Positions 5,830-13,976 of a stretch of DNA of 13,976 nt are shown here, piece by piece; positions within the stretch are counted from its first letter, which is position 1, and each line of letters opens with the position of its first letter. The translations under genes and the position numbers were made by a program. The notes under the pieces were generated by a model. That model saw only the letters and a list, made by a program, of their open reading frames with translations. It had not been told where the DNA came from and did not search any database. Origin of the DNA: Deltaproteobacteria bacterium (GTDB lineage: Bacteria; Desulfobacterota; Desulfobacteria; Desulfobacterales; JAFDDL01); assembly GCA_019310865.1 (NCBI GenBank), contig JAFDDL010000037.1, positions 1-13,976 on the forward strand, in the 5' to 3' direction.

Positions 5830-6768
5830 ATGTCATATCAACATCCGTCTGCCATGCCCACGGAAGCGGTGGCTTATCTGAACTGCCGTCCTGAAAGGGT
5901 TTACGTTGACGGGACGTTGGGAGGAGCGGGGCATGCGCGTCTTATCTGTGATCGGATCGGCCCGGGGGGGCGATTGATCGGTATCGATCAGGATGAGGCG
6001 GCCATCAGCCACGGTCGGATGCAACTGTCGACCTGCTCACCCCGGGTCGATCTATTTCATGACAATTTCAGTAATTTGCCGAGTATACTGCGCACAGTGG
6101 GTATCTCGGGTGTGGACGGTATTTTGCTCGATCTGGGGATCTCACAGTATCACCTGGCGTCGAGCGGACGCGGGTTCAGTTTTCAGAAAGATGAGCCCCT
6201 GGACATGCGCATGGATGCGCGATCCGGGCTGACGGCCGCCGACCTGGTCAATGAGCGATCGGCATCGGATTTGGAGCGAATATTTAAAACAAACGGAGAG
6301 GAGCGCTGGGCGCGTCGGATTGCCGGCCGGATTGTTTCCAGCCGCGCAATGGAATCGATTCGAACCAGCAAGCAGCTGGTGCAGGTCGTATTGGATGCCG
6401 TTCCGGCCGGGTATGCAGCCCGGCAACGGATCCATCCAGCGACACGCGTCTTTATGGCGCTAAGGATTGCGGTCAATCAGGAGTTGGCGGAACTGAGCCG
6501 ATTTTTGGACACTGTGCTCGATATTCTCAATCCCGAAGGAAGGCTTTGCATTCTGTCCTTTCATTCGTTGGAGGATCGCATCGTCAAGCGTCAATTTAAA
6601 ACTTGGGCCAAGGGGTGCACCTGCCCGGCGGATTTTCCCATTTGCGCCTGCGGAAAATCCCCTGTGGTTCGGGTGCTGACGCCCCATGTGATCCGGCCGA
6701 CAGATGTGGAAGTCGCCGCAAATCCACTGGCCGGAAGCACCCGATTGCGGGCAATGGAACGGCTTTGA
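5830..6768 (+). CDS. rsmH: 16S rRNA (cytosine-1402-N4)-methyltransferase RsmH
   Basis: RsmH (MraW) transfers a methyl group from S-adenosylmethionine to N4 of C1402 in the 16S rRNA decoding centre. The 312-residue sequence shows the SAM-binding DGTLGGAGHA (27-36), the acidic GIDQDEAA (51-58), LLDLGIS (99-105), SGRGFSF (112-118) with PLDMRMD (123-129), IHPATRVFMALRIAVNQEL (201-219) and LSFHSLEDRIVK (242-253). A cysteine group at 263, 265, 272 and 274 is common in this family. It starts five bases after mraZ. After its stop a 180-base gap, mostly filled by an inverted-repeat element, interrupts the otherwise tight operon. Confidence 0.96.
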   Translation: MSYQHPSAMPTEAVAYLNCRPERVYVDGTLGGAGHARLICDRIGPGGRLIGIDQDEAAISHGRMQLSTCSPRVDLFHDNFSNLPSILRTVGISGVDGILLDLGISQYHLASSGRGFSFQKDEPLDMRMDARSGLTAADLVNERSASDLERIFKTNGEERWARRIAGRIVSSRAMESIRTSKQLVQVVLDAVPAGYAARQRIHPATRVFMALRIAVNQELAELSRFLDTVLDILNPEGRLCILSFHSLEDRIVKRQFKTWAKGCTCPADFPICACGKSPVVRVLTPHVIRPTDVEVAANPLAGSTRLRAMERL

Positions 6769-6774
6769 TTAAAA

Positions 6775-6933
6775 GAGCCAGTTTCAAAACGTCCCATCTC
6801 GGCCCATATCGGTGTTGGACGAAAATTTTAATCCTCGGAGGTAAGCGAAGACTCCGATACGCAATGTATGCCTGCGGTTAAAATTTTCGTCCGCCTTGAT
6901 CTGAACCGAGCTTGAACGTTTTGAAATTGGCTC
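6775..6933. mobile_element. MITE-like nested inverted-repeat element between rsmH and ftsL
   Basis: The element is 159 bases long. Its outer arms, GAGCCAGTTTCAAAACGT (6775-6792) and ACGTTTTGAAATTGGCTC (6916-6933), are complementary at 17 of 18 positions. Inside are a five-base pair CTCGG/CCGAG (6798-6802, 6906-6910) and a perfect 15-base inverted repeat, GGACGAAAATTTTAA (6817-6831) with TTAAAATTTTCGTCC (6878-6892). The apex holds two small hairpins, TCGGAG/CTCCGA (6835-6857) and CGCA/TGCG (6860-6876). AAAA directly flanks both ends, possibly a target duplication but of low complexity. There is no gene inside. I recall similar dispersed repeats in Desulfobacteraceae genomes, but could not check. 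The transcript would fold into a long hairpin ending just before the ftsL ribosome-binding site. Confidence 0.75.
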
Positions 6934-6948
6934 AAAAGGGTTTTTTAC

Positions 6949-7257
6949 ATGGTTCGTCGAAATGTCAAAAAAAAGCCTGGCAGTTTCTTAACGCCCCAGA
7001 TGATACGCCTCGGGATATTCCTGATGGCGCTGTTTATCGGCGAACTGCTGTCGTACACCTGGTGCCGTGTCCAATATACACGAACCGGGTATGAATTATC
7101 ACGGGAAATGCAGGAACACCGGCAACTGACTGCCGTTGAGAAGAAGTTGAAAATCGAGCTGGCGCGGCTCAGGTCTCCGGAGCGGCTGGCCAAACTGGCA
7201 AAGCGGCACATGGGGTTGAACATGCCAACTTCACAACAAGTCATGGTCATCGAATGA
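6949..7257 (+). CDS. ftsL: Cell division protein FtsL
   Basis: FtsL is a small bitopic membrane protein of the divisome that works with FtsB and FtsQ and activates septal FtsW-FtsI. The 102-residue product has a basic cytoplasmic N-terminus (1-10), one membrane helix (about 20-37), a periplasmic coiled-coil region (about 46-76) and the characteristic SPERLAKLAKRHMGL segment (76-90). The sequence family is weakly conserved, so the call leans also on position between rsmH and ftsI. The ATG has AAAGGG seven bases upstream, and that site begins right at the edge of the MITE-like element. Its stop overlaps the ftsI start in ATGA. Confidence 0.88.
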   Translation: MVRRNVKKKPGSFLTPQMIRLGIFLMALFIGELLSYTWCRVQYTRTGYELSREMQEHRQLTAVEKKLKIELARLRSPERLAKLAKRHMGLNMPTSQQVMVIE

Positions 7258-8990
7258 GACGTTACCGGGAAAACCGCATTGGCCTGCGGGCAGGTGTAAT
7301 GGGTGCCATTTTTTCGATTTGGTTTCTGGTCATCGGCGCCAAAGCGGTGTACCTGCAGGTTTATTGTGTCGATTGGCTTTCCCAGAAGGCTTCCAGTCAA
7401 TATGAAAAATCATATCAGACGCTTGGCAAGCGCGGATCTATCCTGGACCGCAACCGGCGGGAGATGGCTGTGAGTATCGACGCCACCTCCATCGGTGCAT
7501 ATCCGGGTCGGATCGAGGATGTGGGACTGGCGTCGGTGGCCCTCGCGTCCGCATTGTGCCTGGAAAGAAAGCGGCTTGCCCAAAAACTATCCTCAACGCG
7601 CTCATTTGTCTGGATTGAACGGCAGGTGACCCCCAAGGAGTCCAATCAGGTCCGAAATCTCAAGCTCTGCGGTGTCGATTTCAGAGCCGAACATAAACGG
7701 GTCTATCCCAACCGAACGCTGTCAGCCCAGCTTCTGGGTTTCACCGGCGTGGATGGTCACGGCCTGGAGGGGATCGAGTATCGCTTTAATGCCTATTTGA
7801 AGGGCGATGCCCGGAAGTTAACCATGATGAAAGATGCCCTGGGGCGTGGGTTTATGCCCGAGGTGACCCAACCGCAAAGCAGCGGGGGGAACAACCTGAT
7901 TCTGACCCTGGATGGAACCATTCAGTACATGGCCGAAAATGCGCTTCAAGAAGCGGTGGATGCTTCAAGGGCCAAGTCCGGCATTGCCATCGTCATGGCG
8001 CCCCAGACCGGGGAGGTGCTGGCCCTGGCCCATTATCCCCTGTTCAATCCCAACACCTTCAAAAGCTTTGATCGTTGGCACTGGCGCAATCGGGCCATTA
8101 CCGACCCCTTCGAACCTGGATCCACCATCAAGATGTTCACAGCTGCGGCGGCCCTGGAACAGGGCGGTTTGAGCCCCAACTGTCTTTTTTTCTGCGAAAA
8201 CGGCACCTATAATATCGGCAGACACGTGATTCACGACGCTCATCCCAACGACTGGCTCTCCCTGCAACAGATTATCAAGGTTTCAAGCAATATCGGCGCT
8301 GTGAAGATTTTGGAGAAGATCGGAGAAAAAGCGGTTTATGACACCCTGCGTGATTTTGGGTTCGGGGAAAAGACCGCTATCGATTGTCCCGGTGAAACCG
8401 CCGGCTCCCTGGCGCCATTTGACCGGTGGACAAAACTGGATGCCGGTGCCATCGCGTTTGGCCAGGGGCTTTCGGTATCGGCCGTTCAGCTGGCAGCCGG
8501 GGTGAACGCCATTGCAAACGATGGTGTGTTGATGAAACCGTATACGGTTCAGGCGATCGTGGATTCTCACGGTCAGGTTGTCAAACGGTTTGAACCCCAG
8601 GTGGTTCGCCGTGCCGTTTCCAGAAAGACCGCCCGCGAGGTGAGAAATATACTGAAAACCGTGGTCGCCGAAGGCGGTACCGGTGTGAATGCCGCCCTGG
8701 AAGGTTACGCCGTCGCCGGCAAAACCGGAACGGCCCAGAAGGTCGACGAAAATGGCACTTATGCCAAAGGGCGGTACGTGGCCTCATTTGTCGGCATGGT
8801 GCCGGCGGATGATCCGGTGGCAACCATACTGGTGATTGTGGATGAGCCCGAGGAGAATCATTACGGTGGGCAGGTTGCAGCGCCGGCGTTTCGAAAGATC
8901 GCCAAGGCGCTGCTTCATTATCTGAATGTACCGGCGGAACCGATGGACAATCGGTTCACCGTTTCCCGGGGCCATGAGGTGTGCGGGTGA
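7254..8990 (+). CDS. ftsI: Septal peptidoglycan transpeptidase FtsI (PBP3, class B PBP)
   Basis: FtsI cross-links septal peptidoglycan in the periplasm with FtsW as its glycosyltransferase partner. The 578-residue protein has an N-terminal membrane anchor (about 12-34), a class B dimerisation domain with RGSILDRN (60-67), and a transpeptidase domain with the active-site SxxK (Ser290, Lys293 in EPGSTIKMF), SxN (Ser344-Asn346) and KTG (490-492 in AGKTGTAQK). No PASTA repeats follow, unlike the sporulation-type SpoVD or Gram-positive homologues. Length is usual for the family. The start overlaps the ftsL stop and has no obvious Shine-Dalgarno of its own, so translation is probably coupled. Its C-terminus overlaps the start of murE. 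Confidence 0.95.
   Translation: MRRYRENRIGLRAGVMGAIFSIWFLVIGAKAVYLQVYCVDWLSQKASSQYEKSYQTLGKRGSILDRNRREMAVSIDATSIGAYPGRIEDVGLASVALASALCLERKRLAQKLSSTRSFVWIERQVTPKESNQVRNLKLCGVDFRAEHKRVYPNRTLSAQLLGFTGVDGHGLEGIEYRFNAYLKGDARKLTMMKDALGRGFMPEVTQPQSSGGNNLILTLDGTIQYMAENALQEAVDASRAKSGIAIVMAPQTGEVLALAHYPLFNPNTFKSFDRWHWRNRAITDPFEPGSTIKMFTAAAALEQGGLSPNCLFFCENGTYNIGRHVIHDAHPNDWLSLQQIIKVSSNIGAVKILEKIGEKAVYDTLRDFGFGEKTAIDCPGETAGSLAPFDRWTKLDAGAIAFGQGLSVSAVQLAAGVNAIANDGVLMKPYTVQAIVDSHGQVVKRFEPQVVRRAVSRKTAREVRNILKTVVAEGGTGVNAALEGYAVAGKTGTAQKVDENGTYAKGRYVASFVGMVPADDPVATILVIVDEPEENHYGGQVAAPAFRKIAKALLHYLNVPAEPMDNRFTVSRGHEVCG
8976..8979 (+). promoter_or_regulatory. Shine-Dalgarno deciding the murE start
   Basis: GAGG within the end of ftsI lies seven bases before the GTG at 8987 but only one base before the alternative GTG at 8981. 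This favours the downstream start and a four-base GTGA overlap. Confidence 0.55.
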
Positions 8991-10564
8991 ACCTGTCAAA
9001 TTTAATCGAATCGATTACTGTAATGGATGACAATAGCGGCCGGCGGCCGTTGGCCGGGCCGGGTGTCGATTCGGATCCGATCATCGGCGCCATCCATTAC
9101 CGGTCCCAGGACGTGGTGCCGGGGGGACTGTTTGTGGCCATTTCCGGCCATCGAGCCGACGGGCATGACTACATTGATGACGCCATATCGAGGGGTGCAG
9201 CAGCCATTGTGGCGGAAAAAGAAATTGATTGCACGCGGCCATTGGTGCAGGTGACCGATAGTCGGCGGGCCCTGGCTGAACTGGCCGCCGCCTTTTACAA
9301 CAATCCTTCGCATCGGCTCAATCTTGTCGGCATCACCGGAACCAACGGCAAGACGACCGTGACCTATCTGGTGGAAGGGATGCTGGCTTCGGCCGGATAT
9401 CGGGTTGGGGTGATTGGAACGGTGAACTACCGGTATGGTGGGCGGCAATTCGATAACCCGGTGACGACCCCCGAATCTCTCGATCTTCAGCGAATTCTGG
9501 CGAAAATGGAAGCTGCCGGTGTGACCCACGTGGTCATGGAGGTATCGTCCCACGCCGTCGACCTGTCCCGCGTGGTGTCGTGCTGTTTTACGGTGGGCGC
9601 TTTTACTAATTTAACCCAGGATCACCTTGACTACCACAAGACCATGGTGGCCTATTGGGACTGCAAGCGCCGGTTTTTTACCGAGAATATTCTGACCGGA
9701 CCGACCGGCGGCCGAACCGTGGTGGTTGTGAACAGCGATGATGAACATGGCAAATCGCTTCTCGCTGATCTGGCATCCACCCACGCGCAAGTGGTTCCAT
9801 TCGGCCAAGCCGACGGCGCCGTTCGGCCAATGGCGGTTACAACAGACGCCTTGGGCATTCGGGGTCAGGTGAGCATCCCGACCGGAGTGGTGGACATTTC
9901 GTCGCAGCTGGTGGGCATGCATAACCTTGAGAACCTGCTGTGCGCAGTGGGCATCGGGGTTGCTTTGAGCCTGCCGCCTCGAAACATCGTGGCCGGCATC
10001 AAATCGGTGACCCATGTCCCGGGTCGCTTGGAGCGTATTTCCGATCCCGACGGCCGGTTGATTTTTGTCGATTACGCCCATACACCGGACGCATTAAAAA
10101 ATGTACTGACCACCCTGCTCGGCATCACGACACGGCGCATTGTCTGCATCTTTGGCTGCGGGGGAGATCGCGATACGGGAAAACGCGCCCCGATGGGTGA
10201 AATTTCCGGGCGATTGGCCAACTTGTCCATTGTCACCTCGGACAATCCGAGAGGTGAATCTCCCGAAAAGATCATCGATCAGATTATAGACGGTATCCGG
10301 CCACTGGGAATCGATCGGCTTTCGGCCCATGATGTGGGAGATTGGAATTCGGAAAGCGCGTATCTGGTCATGCCGGATCGAGAAGAGGCGATACAAATCG
10401 GGATTCAGGTTGCCGGGCCCGGCGACGTGGTGCTCATCGCCGGCAAGGGCCATGAGACCTATCAGCTCATTGGCGCTCAGCGGCTGCGCTTTGACGATCG
10501 AGTTGCAGCCCGGGAGGTGTTGGTGGATTTGTCATTTGAAAAGGAGAACCGGGCGGCCCCATGA
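8987..10564 (+). CDS. murE: UDP-MurNAc-tripeptide synthetase MurE, meso-DAP-adding
   Basis: MurE adds the third stem residue to UDP-MurNAc-L-Ala-D-Glu using ATP. I start it at the GTG at 8987, which forms a GTGA overlap with the ftsI stop and has GAGG seven bases upstream, giving MNLSNLIES, a normal MurE opening (525 residues). An in-frame GTG at 8981 is possible but its spacing is poor. Motifs are the P-loop GTNGKTT (118-124), TTPESLDLQR (160-169), the carbamylated-lysine region with Lys227, HNLENLL (312-318), VPGRLERI (344-351), DYAHTPDALKN (362-372) and GKGHETYQ (486-493). DNPR (419-422) is the signature of meso-diaminopimelate-specific enzymes, consistent with a Gram-negative wall. Confidence 0.95.
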   Translation: MNLSNLIESITVMDDNSGRRPLAGPGVDSDPIIGAIHYRSQDVVPGGLFVAISGHRADGHDYIDDAISRGAAAIVAEKEIDCTRPLVQVTDSRRALAELAAAFYNNPSHRLNLVGITGTNGKTTVTYLVEGMLASAGYRVGVIGTVNYRYGGRQFDNPVTTPESLDLQRILAKMEAAGVTHVVMEVSSHAVDLSRVVSCCFTVGAFTNLTQDHLDYHKTMVAYWDCKRRFFTENILTGPTGGRTVVVVNSDDEHGKSLLADLASTHAQVVPFGQADGAVRPMAVTTDALGIRGQVSIPTGVVDISSQLVGMHNLENLLCAVGIGVALSLPPRNIVAGIKSVTHVPGRLERISDPDGRLIFVDYAHTPDALKNVLTTLLGITTRRIVCIFGCGGDRDTGKRAPMGEISGRLANLSIVTSDNPRGESPEKIIDQIIDGIRPLGIDRLSAHDVGDWNSESAYLVMPDREEAIQIGIQVAGPGDVVLIAGKGHETYQLIGAQRLRFDDRVAAREVLVDLSFEKENRAAP

Positions 10565-12081
10565 CACGCCATGGACATACTACCTGGATACCGGAGACGG
10601 TCTTGGTGGCAACGCAGGGAAATCTGCTTGGCGCGCAAGGTGCCGGTTCGTTTTCCACCGTCTGTATCGACTCGCGCGAGGTGGTGGACGGGGCTTTGTT
10701 TGTGGCCATCGAGGGGCCGGTGCAAGACGGGCATCGATTCATCCCCCAGGCCGTGGCGGCGGGCGCCCGGGGACTGGTCGTCAACCAGGACAAGGTGAGC
10801 GATCTGCCCATCGCGCAATTTCAGAAACAGGGCATTTTCTGCGTGGCCGTTCCCGATACCACCCGGGCCCTGGGGGATCTGGCCGCCTATCACCGGCAGC
10901 GAATGCCGGCATCGGTTGTGGCCATTACCGGTTCGTATGGGAAAACCACGACCCGGGAGATGATGGCATCGATTTTTTCCCGAAACTTTAACACGCTTTC
11001 GGCGAAAAAGAACTTTAACAATGAGTGGGGACTGCCCCTCACCCTGCTGTCACTCGCGGCCAAGCACCAGTGGGCCATATGTGAAATGGGCATGAATCGA
11101 TTCGGAGAAATTCGCCGTCTGGGACAAATCAGCCGCCCGGATATCGGTTTGATTACCAATGTCGGACCGGTTCACCTGGCCGGTGTTGAAAGTCTGGACG
11201 GCGTCATGGCGGCAAAGGGTGAACTTCTGGAGAGCATTCACCCCAACGGGACGGTGGTTTTGAATGCAGACGATCCCCGTGGGCTGCTTCTGGGGCAGCA
11301 AGCCCGATGCCGGGTATTTTATTTCGGTCTGTCACCGGAAGCATCCGTGCGGGCCGAGTCTATCTGCGAGGCGGGAGAACATGTCGCATTCAGGCTGATT
11401 CTGCCTGGCGAGACAGTGGTCGTCCGCGGTGAAACAGTGGACGTCCGCGGTGAAACTGTGGTCGTCCACGGTGAAACAGTGGACGTCCCCGGTGAAACTG
11501 TGGACGTTACCCTAAATGTGCCCGGGCGATTCATGGTTGAAAACGCCTTGGCCGCCGCTGCCGTGGGGCATCTTGCAGGGATTTCCGGTCAGGACATCAA
11601 GGCCGGGCTGGAAGCATTTTGCGCCGTGTCGGGCCGCATGAAGCTGATTGCCACGGTGGGTGGAATTCGAATCATCGATGATGCGTATAACGCCAGCCCG
11701 GCCACGATGCCGCCGGCGATTGAAATATTGGACAAACTGAAAGGCGACCGGCGGGGATTTTTAATTCTTGGGGATATGGCGGAACTGGGCCCCGAATCCG
11801 AGGCTTTTCACCGTCAATTGGGCCGGCAAATCGCCCGCTCGCGTGCCACGCGGATTTACCTGACCGGTGACTACGCACAGGTGGTGAAACAGGCGGCAAT
11901 TGATGGAAACATGGATGCCGGGAATTTCTTCATCGGCTCCCGGGCGGAAATTCTGGCAAATATCAAACCCCACCTTCAAGCGGGCGACTGGGTGCTGGTC
12001 AAAGCATCGCGGAGCATCGGCTTGGAGAGAGCTGTTGCCGATCTATTGGCGTGGGCAGGTGGCGAGGTGAAGGGTCAGTAG
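10561..12081 (+). CDS. murF: UDP-MurNAc-tripeptide D-alanyl-D-alanine ligase MurF
   Basis: MurF attaches D-Ala-D-Ala to UDP-MurNAc-tripeptide with ATP, completing the pentapeptide. The 506-residue protein has the P-loop GSYGKTT (124-130), NFNNEWGLPLTLL (151-163), ICEMGMN (173-179), ITNVGPVHL (198-206), Lys219 in AAKGEL as the likely carbamylated lysine, VENALAAAAVG (326-336), IIDDAYNASP (371-380), LGDMAELG (403-410) and VLVKASRSIGLE (478-489). It overlaps the murE stop in ATGA. AAGGAG is 14 bases upstream, too far to be ideal, so coupling is likely. It is somewhat longer than the usual 450-470 residues. Most of the excess is a five-copy heptapeptide repeat GETVxVx at 283-317, absent from the family as I know it, placed just before the conserved VPGRFMVENAL segment. 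Confidence 0.95.
   Translation: MTRHGHTTWIPETVLVATQGNLLGAQGAGSFSTVCIDSREVVDGALFVAIEGPVQDGHRFIPQAVAAGARGLVVNQDKVSDLPIAQFQKQGIFCVAVPDTTRALGDLAAYHRQRMPASVVAITGSYGKTTTREMMASIFSRNFNTLSAKKNFNNEWGLPLTLLSLAAKHQWAICEMGMNRFGEIRRLGQISRPDIGLITNVGPVHLAGVESLDGVMAAKGELLESIHPNGTVVLNADDPRGLLLGQQARCRVFYFGLSPEASVRAESICEAGEHVAFRLILPGETVVVRGETVDVRGETVVVHGETVDVPGETVDVTLNVPGRFMVENALAAAAVGHLAGISGQDIKAGLEAFCAVSGRMKLIATVGGIRIIDDAYNASPATMPPAIEILDKLKGDRRGFLILGDMAELGPESEAFHRQLGRQIARSRATRIYLTGDYAQVVKQAAIDGNMDAGNFFIGSRAEILANIKPHLQAGDWVLVKASRSIGLERAVADLLAWAGGEVKGQ
11407..11511 (+). repeat. Five-copy 21-bp in-frame tandem repeat inside murF
   Basis: Units start at 11407, 11428, 11449, 11470 and 11491. Each reads approximately GGTGAAACAGTGGACGTCC plus two variable bases and encodes Gly-Glu-Thr-Val-(Val/Asp)-Val-X. 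Copies differ mostly at the third base of the Thr codon (ACA or ACT), the fifth codon (GTC or GAC) and the seventh codon (CGC, CGC, CAC, CCC, ACC). The period is a multiple of three, so gain or loss of a unit keeps the reading frame. It sits in the central ATP-binding domain, in what should be a beta-strand or hairpin loop. Confidence 0.9.
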
Positions 12082-13161
12082 ATGCTGTATCATTTTCTAT
12101 ATCCGCTGCATGAGAGTTTTTCGGCGCTGAACGTGTTTCGATACATCACGTTTCGCACCATTTACGCCAGCCTCACGGCCTTTCTCATCTGCTTTTTCAT
12201 CGGGCCGTGGGTCATTCGTCAACTGACGCGTCTGCAGGTGGGACAGTATATTCGGGATGACGGCCCGGAAACGCATCATAAAAAGGCCGGCACACCGACC
12301 ATGGGCGGCCTGCTGATTCTCTTTGCGGTGGTGTCGGCCACATTACTCTGGGGGCGTCTGGATAATCGGTACGTCTGGATTCTTTTGTTTGCCACGGTGG
12401 CAAGCGGCATGATCGGATTTGCCGATGATTACCTGATGCAGGTCAAAAAACGAAGCAAGGGCCTGACCGCCTGGGGGAAGCTGGTGCTTCAGATTGGTGT
12501 CGGACTGGTGACCGGACTGCTGGTCTATAAGAGTCCGGCGTTTCCAAGTTATGTGATGGTGCCGTTTTTCAAGAATTTTGCACCGGAGCTGAGCTGGGGA
12601 TACGTCGTGTTTGCCGCCTTTATCATCGTTGGCGCCAGCAATGCGGTGAATCTCACCGACGGTCTGGACGGGCTTGCCATCGGACCGGTCATCATTGCGG
12701 CGGGGACCTATATGATTTTCGCATACGTGGCGGGTCACGTCCGGATTGCACAATACCTGCAGGTCGATTACGTGACCGGCGGCGGAGAGGTCGCGGTCTT
12801 TTGCGGGGCGCTGGCCGGCGCGGGGCTGGGATTTCTATGGTTCAACGCCTATCCGGCCCAGGTTTTCATGGGCGATGTGGGCTCGCTCTCCATCGGGAGT
12901 GCACTGGGCACGGCGGCGCTGATCACAAAGCAGGAGATTGTGCTGGCGCTGGTGGGTGGCCTGTTTGTGATCGAGGCGTTGTCGGTGATTTTTCAGGTGG
13001 GATATTTCAAGATTACCCGGGGACGCAGAATTTTTAAAATGGCCCCGCTGCATCACCATTTTGAGTTAAAGGGTTGGGCGGAACCCAAGGTGATCATCCG
13101 GTTTTGGATCATTGCGATTGCACTGGCGATGATCGCCATGAGCACGCTCAAGCTGCGGTAA
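12082..13161 (+). CDS. mraY: Phospho-MurNAc-pentapeptide transferase MraY
   Basis: MraY is an integral membrane enzyme that moves phospho-MurNAc-pentapeptide from UDP to undecaprenyl phosphate, giving lipid I on the cytoplasmic face. The 359-residue sequence has about ten hydrophobic helices and the conserved cytoplasmic loops: [12 protein letters not shown] (65-76), the Asp pair in GFADDYLM (112-119), [13 protein letters not shown] (187-199), [15 protein letters not shown] (255-269, Asp265) and the HHH triad in MAPLHHHFE (320-328). The ATG directly follows the murF TAG with no gap. AGGG at the end of murF, eight bases upstream, serves as Shine-Dalgarno. Length is standard. Confidence 0.97.
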   Translation: MLYHFLYPLHESFSALNVFRYITFRTIYASLTAFLICFFIGPWVIRQLTRLQVGQYIRDDGPETHHKKAGTPTMGGLLILFAVVSATLLWGRLDNRYVWILLFATVASGMIGFADDYLMQVKKRSKGLTAWGKLVLQIGVGLVTGLLVYKSPAFPSYVMVPFFKNFAPELSWGYVVFAAFIIVGASNAVNLTDGLDGLAIGPVIIAAGTYMIFAYVAGHVRIAQYLQVDYVTGGGEVAVFCGALAGAGLGFLWFNAYPAQVFMGDVGSLSIGSALGTAALITKQEIVLALVGGLFVIEALSVIFQVGYFKITRGRRIFKMAPLHHHFELKGWAEPKVIIRFWIIAIALAMIAMSTLKLR

Positions 13162-13192
13162 ATTTTTTAGGGGAGAGGGTAGGCGCGTTTAG

Positions 13193-13976
13193 GTGATTCG
13201 CAAACCGCAACATAGAAAGGTGGATTTAGGGCTTTCCGGTCGTCGGGTTCTCGTGGTGGGACTGGGGGCTTCGGGTGCGGCTGCAGCGAAATTCCTGCGA
13301 CACCAGGGAGCCGTCGTTACCGTTGCCGACCAGTCCGCCTCCCCGAGCCATGCCGATCAGGTAGCGCTCCTGGCGGATATGGGCGTCGAAACCCGATTGG
13401 GCGACCAGCGCCCCGAGTTGTTTCAGGAAACCGACTTGATTGTCATCAGCCCCGGCGTGCCCACATCCATTGGCCCATTGGCAGCAGCCCGCCGGCGCCA
13501 TATTCCCATTATCGGAGAGTTGGAACTGGCAGCCCGGTTTGTTAAGGCCCCCATCATTGCGGTGACCGGAACCAATGGGAAAACCACCACCACGTCGTTG
13601 ATCGCGCATCTATTGTCGTATACCGGGTTAACGGTTCAAACGGGAGGCAATATCGGAACACCGCTCATTGAATGTGTGGCGTCGAAGACGGCAGCGGATG
13701 TGCTGGTGGTGGAGGTGAGTAGTTTCCAGTTGGAAACCATTGAAACCTTCCGGCCTCGGATTGCCGTGCTGCTCAATATCACACCGGATCACCTGGATCG
13801 ATACGACGGTTTTGAAGCCTATGCACAAACCAAGGGGCGTATTTTCAGCAATCAGCAGCCATCCGATACGGCTATTATCAACGGTGCTGATCCGGTTGCC
13901 CGAAATATGTCCCGGCATATCGCGCCGAATCGATGGTTATTTAATGGGGAGGGGTCGGTGGGTGCCCTGCAAAATG
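13193..13976 (+). CDS. murD: UDP-MurNAc-L-alanine:D-glutamate ligase MurD (3' end beyond window)
   Basis: MurD adds D-glutamate to UDP-MurNAc-L-Ala with ATP. The 261 codons present cover the N-terminal UDP-binding domain (RRVLVVGLGASGAAAAKFL, 17-35; VISPGVP, 84-90) and much of the central ATPase domain: P-loop GTNGKTT (126-132), EVSSFQLE (174-181), NITPDHLDRY (195-204) and Lys214 as the probable carbamylated lysine. The frame is open to the right edge. An in-frame TAG directly precedes the GTG at 13193, so that is the longest possible start, with AGAGGG/TAGG upstream at workable distance. The GTG at 13220 would give MDLGLSGRRV, closer to the usual MurD N-terminus, but its spacing to a ribosome-binding site is poor. 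The gene follows mraY by 31 bases. Confidence 0.93.
   Translation, partial: MIRKPQHRKVDLGLSGRRVLVVGLGASGAAAAKFLRHQGAVVTVADQSASPSHADQVALLADMGVETRLGDQRPELFQETDLIVISPGVPTSIGPLAAARRRHIPIIGELELAARFVKAPIIAVTGTNGKTTTTSLIAHLLSYTGLTVQTGGNIGTPLIECVASKTAADVLVVEVSSFQLETIETFRPRIAVLLNITPDHLDRYDGFEAYAQTKGRIFSNQQPSDTAIINGADPVARNMSRHIAPNRWLFNGEGSVGALQN

Noticed and set aside
6775..6933. Rho-independent terminator after rsmH
   Set aside because: The long inverted repeat lacks a GC-rich stem followed directly by a U-run in the manner of a terminator, and essential dcw genes must be expressed downstream. A MITE-like element fits better.
11319..11534. Minus-strand frame rich in TVSP repeats opposite murF
   Set aside because: It is only the shadow of the 21-bp tandem repeat in murF. 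There is no start signal and no independent support.
12082..12279. Possible separate promoter or gene start at the murF-mraY junction
   Set aside because: The genes are directly adjacent with a ribosome-binding site inside murF. I saw no promoter, and the antisense frames there are shadows of mraY.

Overview
The window is bacterial chromosomal DNA. It most likely comes from a Gram-negative, meso-diaminopimelate-type Desulfobacterota, and a Desulfosarcina-like sulfate reducer is my best guess. That placement rests on overall protein flavour, a purH gene split into two cistrons, and an intergenic repeat style I associate with that group. No rRNA or other marker gene is present to confirm it.

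Layout. Positions 1-84 hold a short cluster of degenerate CGTCCCCTAAA repeats. From 4988 down to 90 the minus strand carries five genes: a multi-repeat MshEN-domain protein, a glyoxalase II-like metallo-beta-lactamase hydrolase, an HD-domain phosphohydrolase, IMP cyclohydrolase, and AICAR transformylase. The last two are the separated halves of PurH and catalyse the final two steps of IMP synthesis. Positions 4989-5377 form a divergent control region with one promoter per direction and GTGG-type MraZ boxes. From 5378 to the right edge the plus strand is the front of a dcw (division and cell wall) cluster: mraZ, rsmH, ftsL, ftsI, murE, murF, mraY and the first part of murD. Several genes overlap or nearly touch (ftsL/ftsI, ftsI/murE, murE/murF, murF/mraY), as expected of one translationally coupled operon.

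How the genes work together. MraZ probably autoregulates the operon through boxes next to its promoter. RsmH methylates 16S rRNA. FtsL and FtsI belong to the septal divisome. MurD, MurE and MurF build UDP-MurNAc-pentapeptide in the cytoplasm, and MraY transfers it to undecaprenyl phosphate to make lipid I. The DNPR motif in MurE predicts meso-DAP as the third stem residue.

The most unusual points are: a second, inverted pair of MraZ-like boxes about 130 bp upstream of the operator-proximal set; a 159-bp nested inverted-repeat (MITE-like) element inserted between rsmH and ftsL; a five-copy 21-bp in-frame tandem repeat inside murF; and a divergent gene for a protein with about eight MshEN-type half-motifs but no ATPase domain. 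I did not find a defence system, CRISPR array, tRNA or rRNA.
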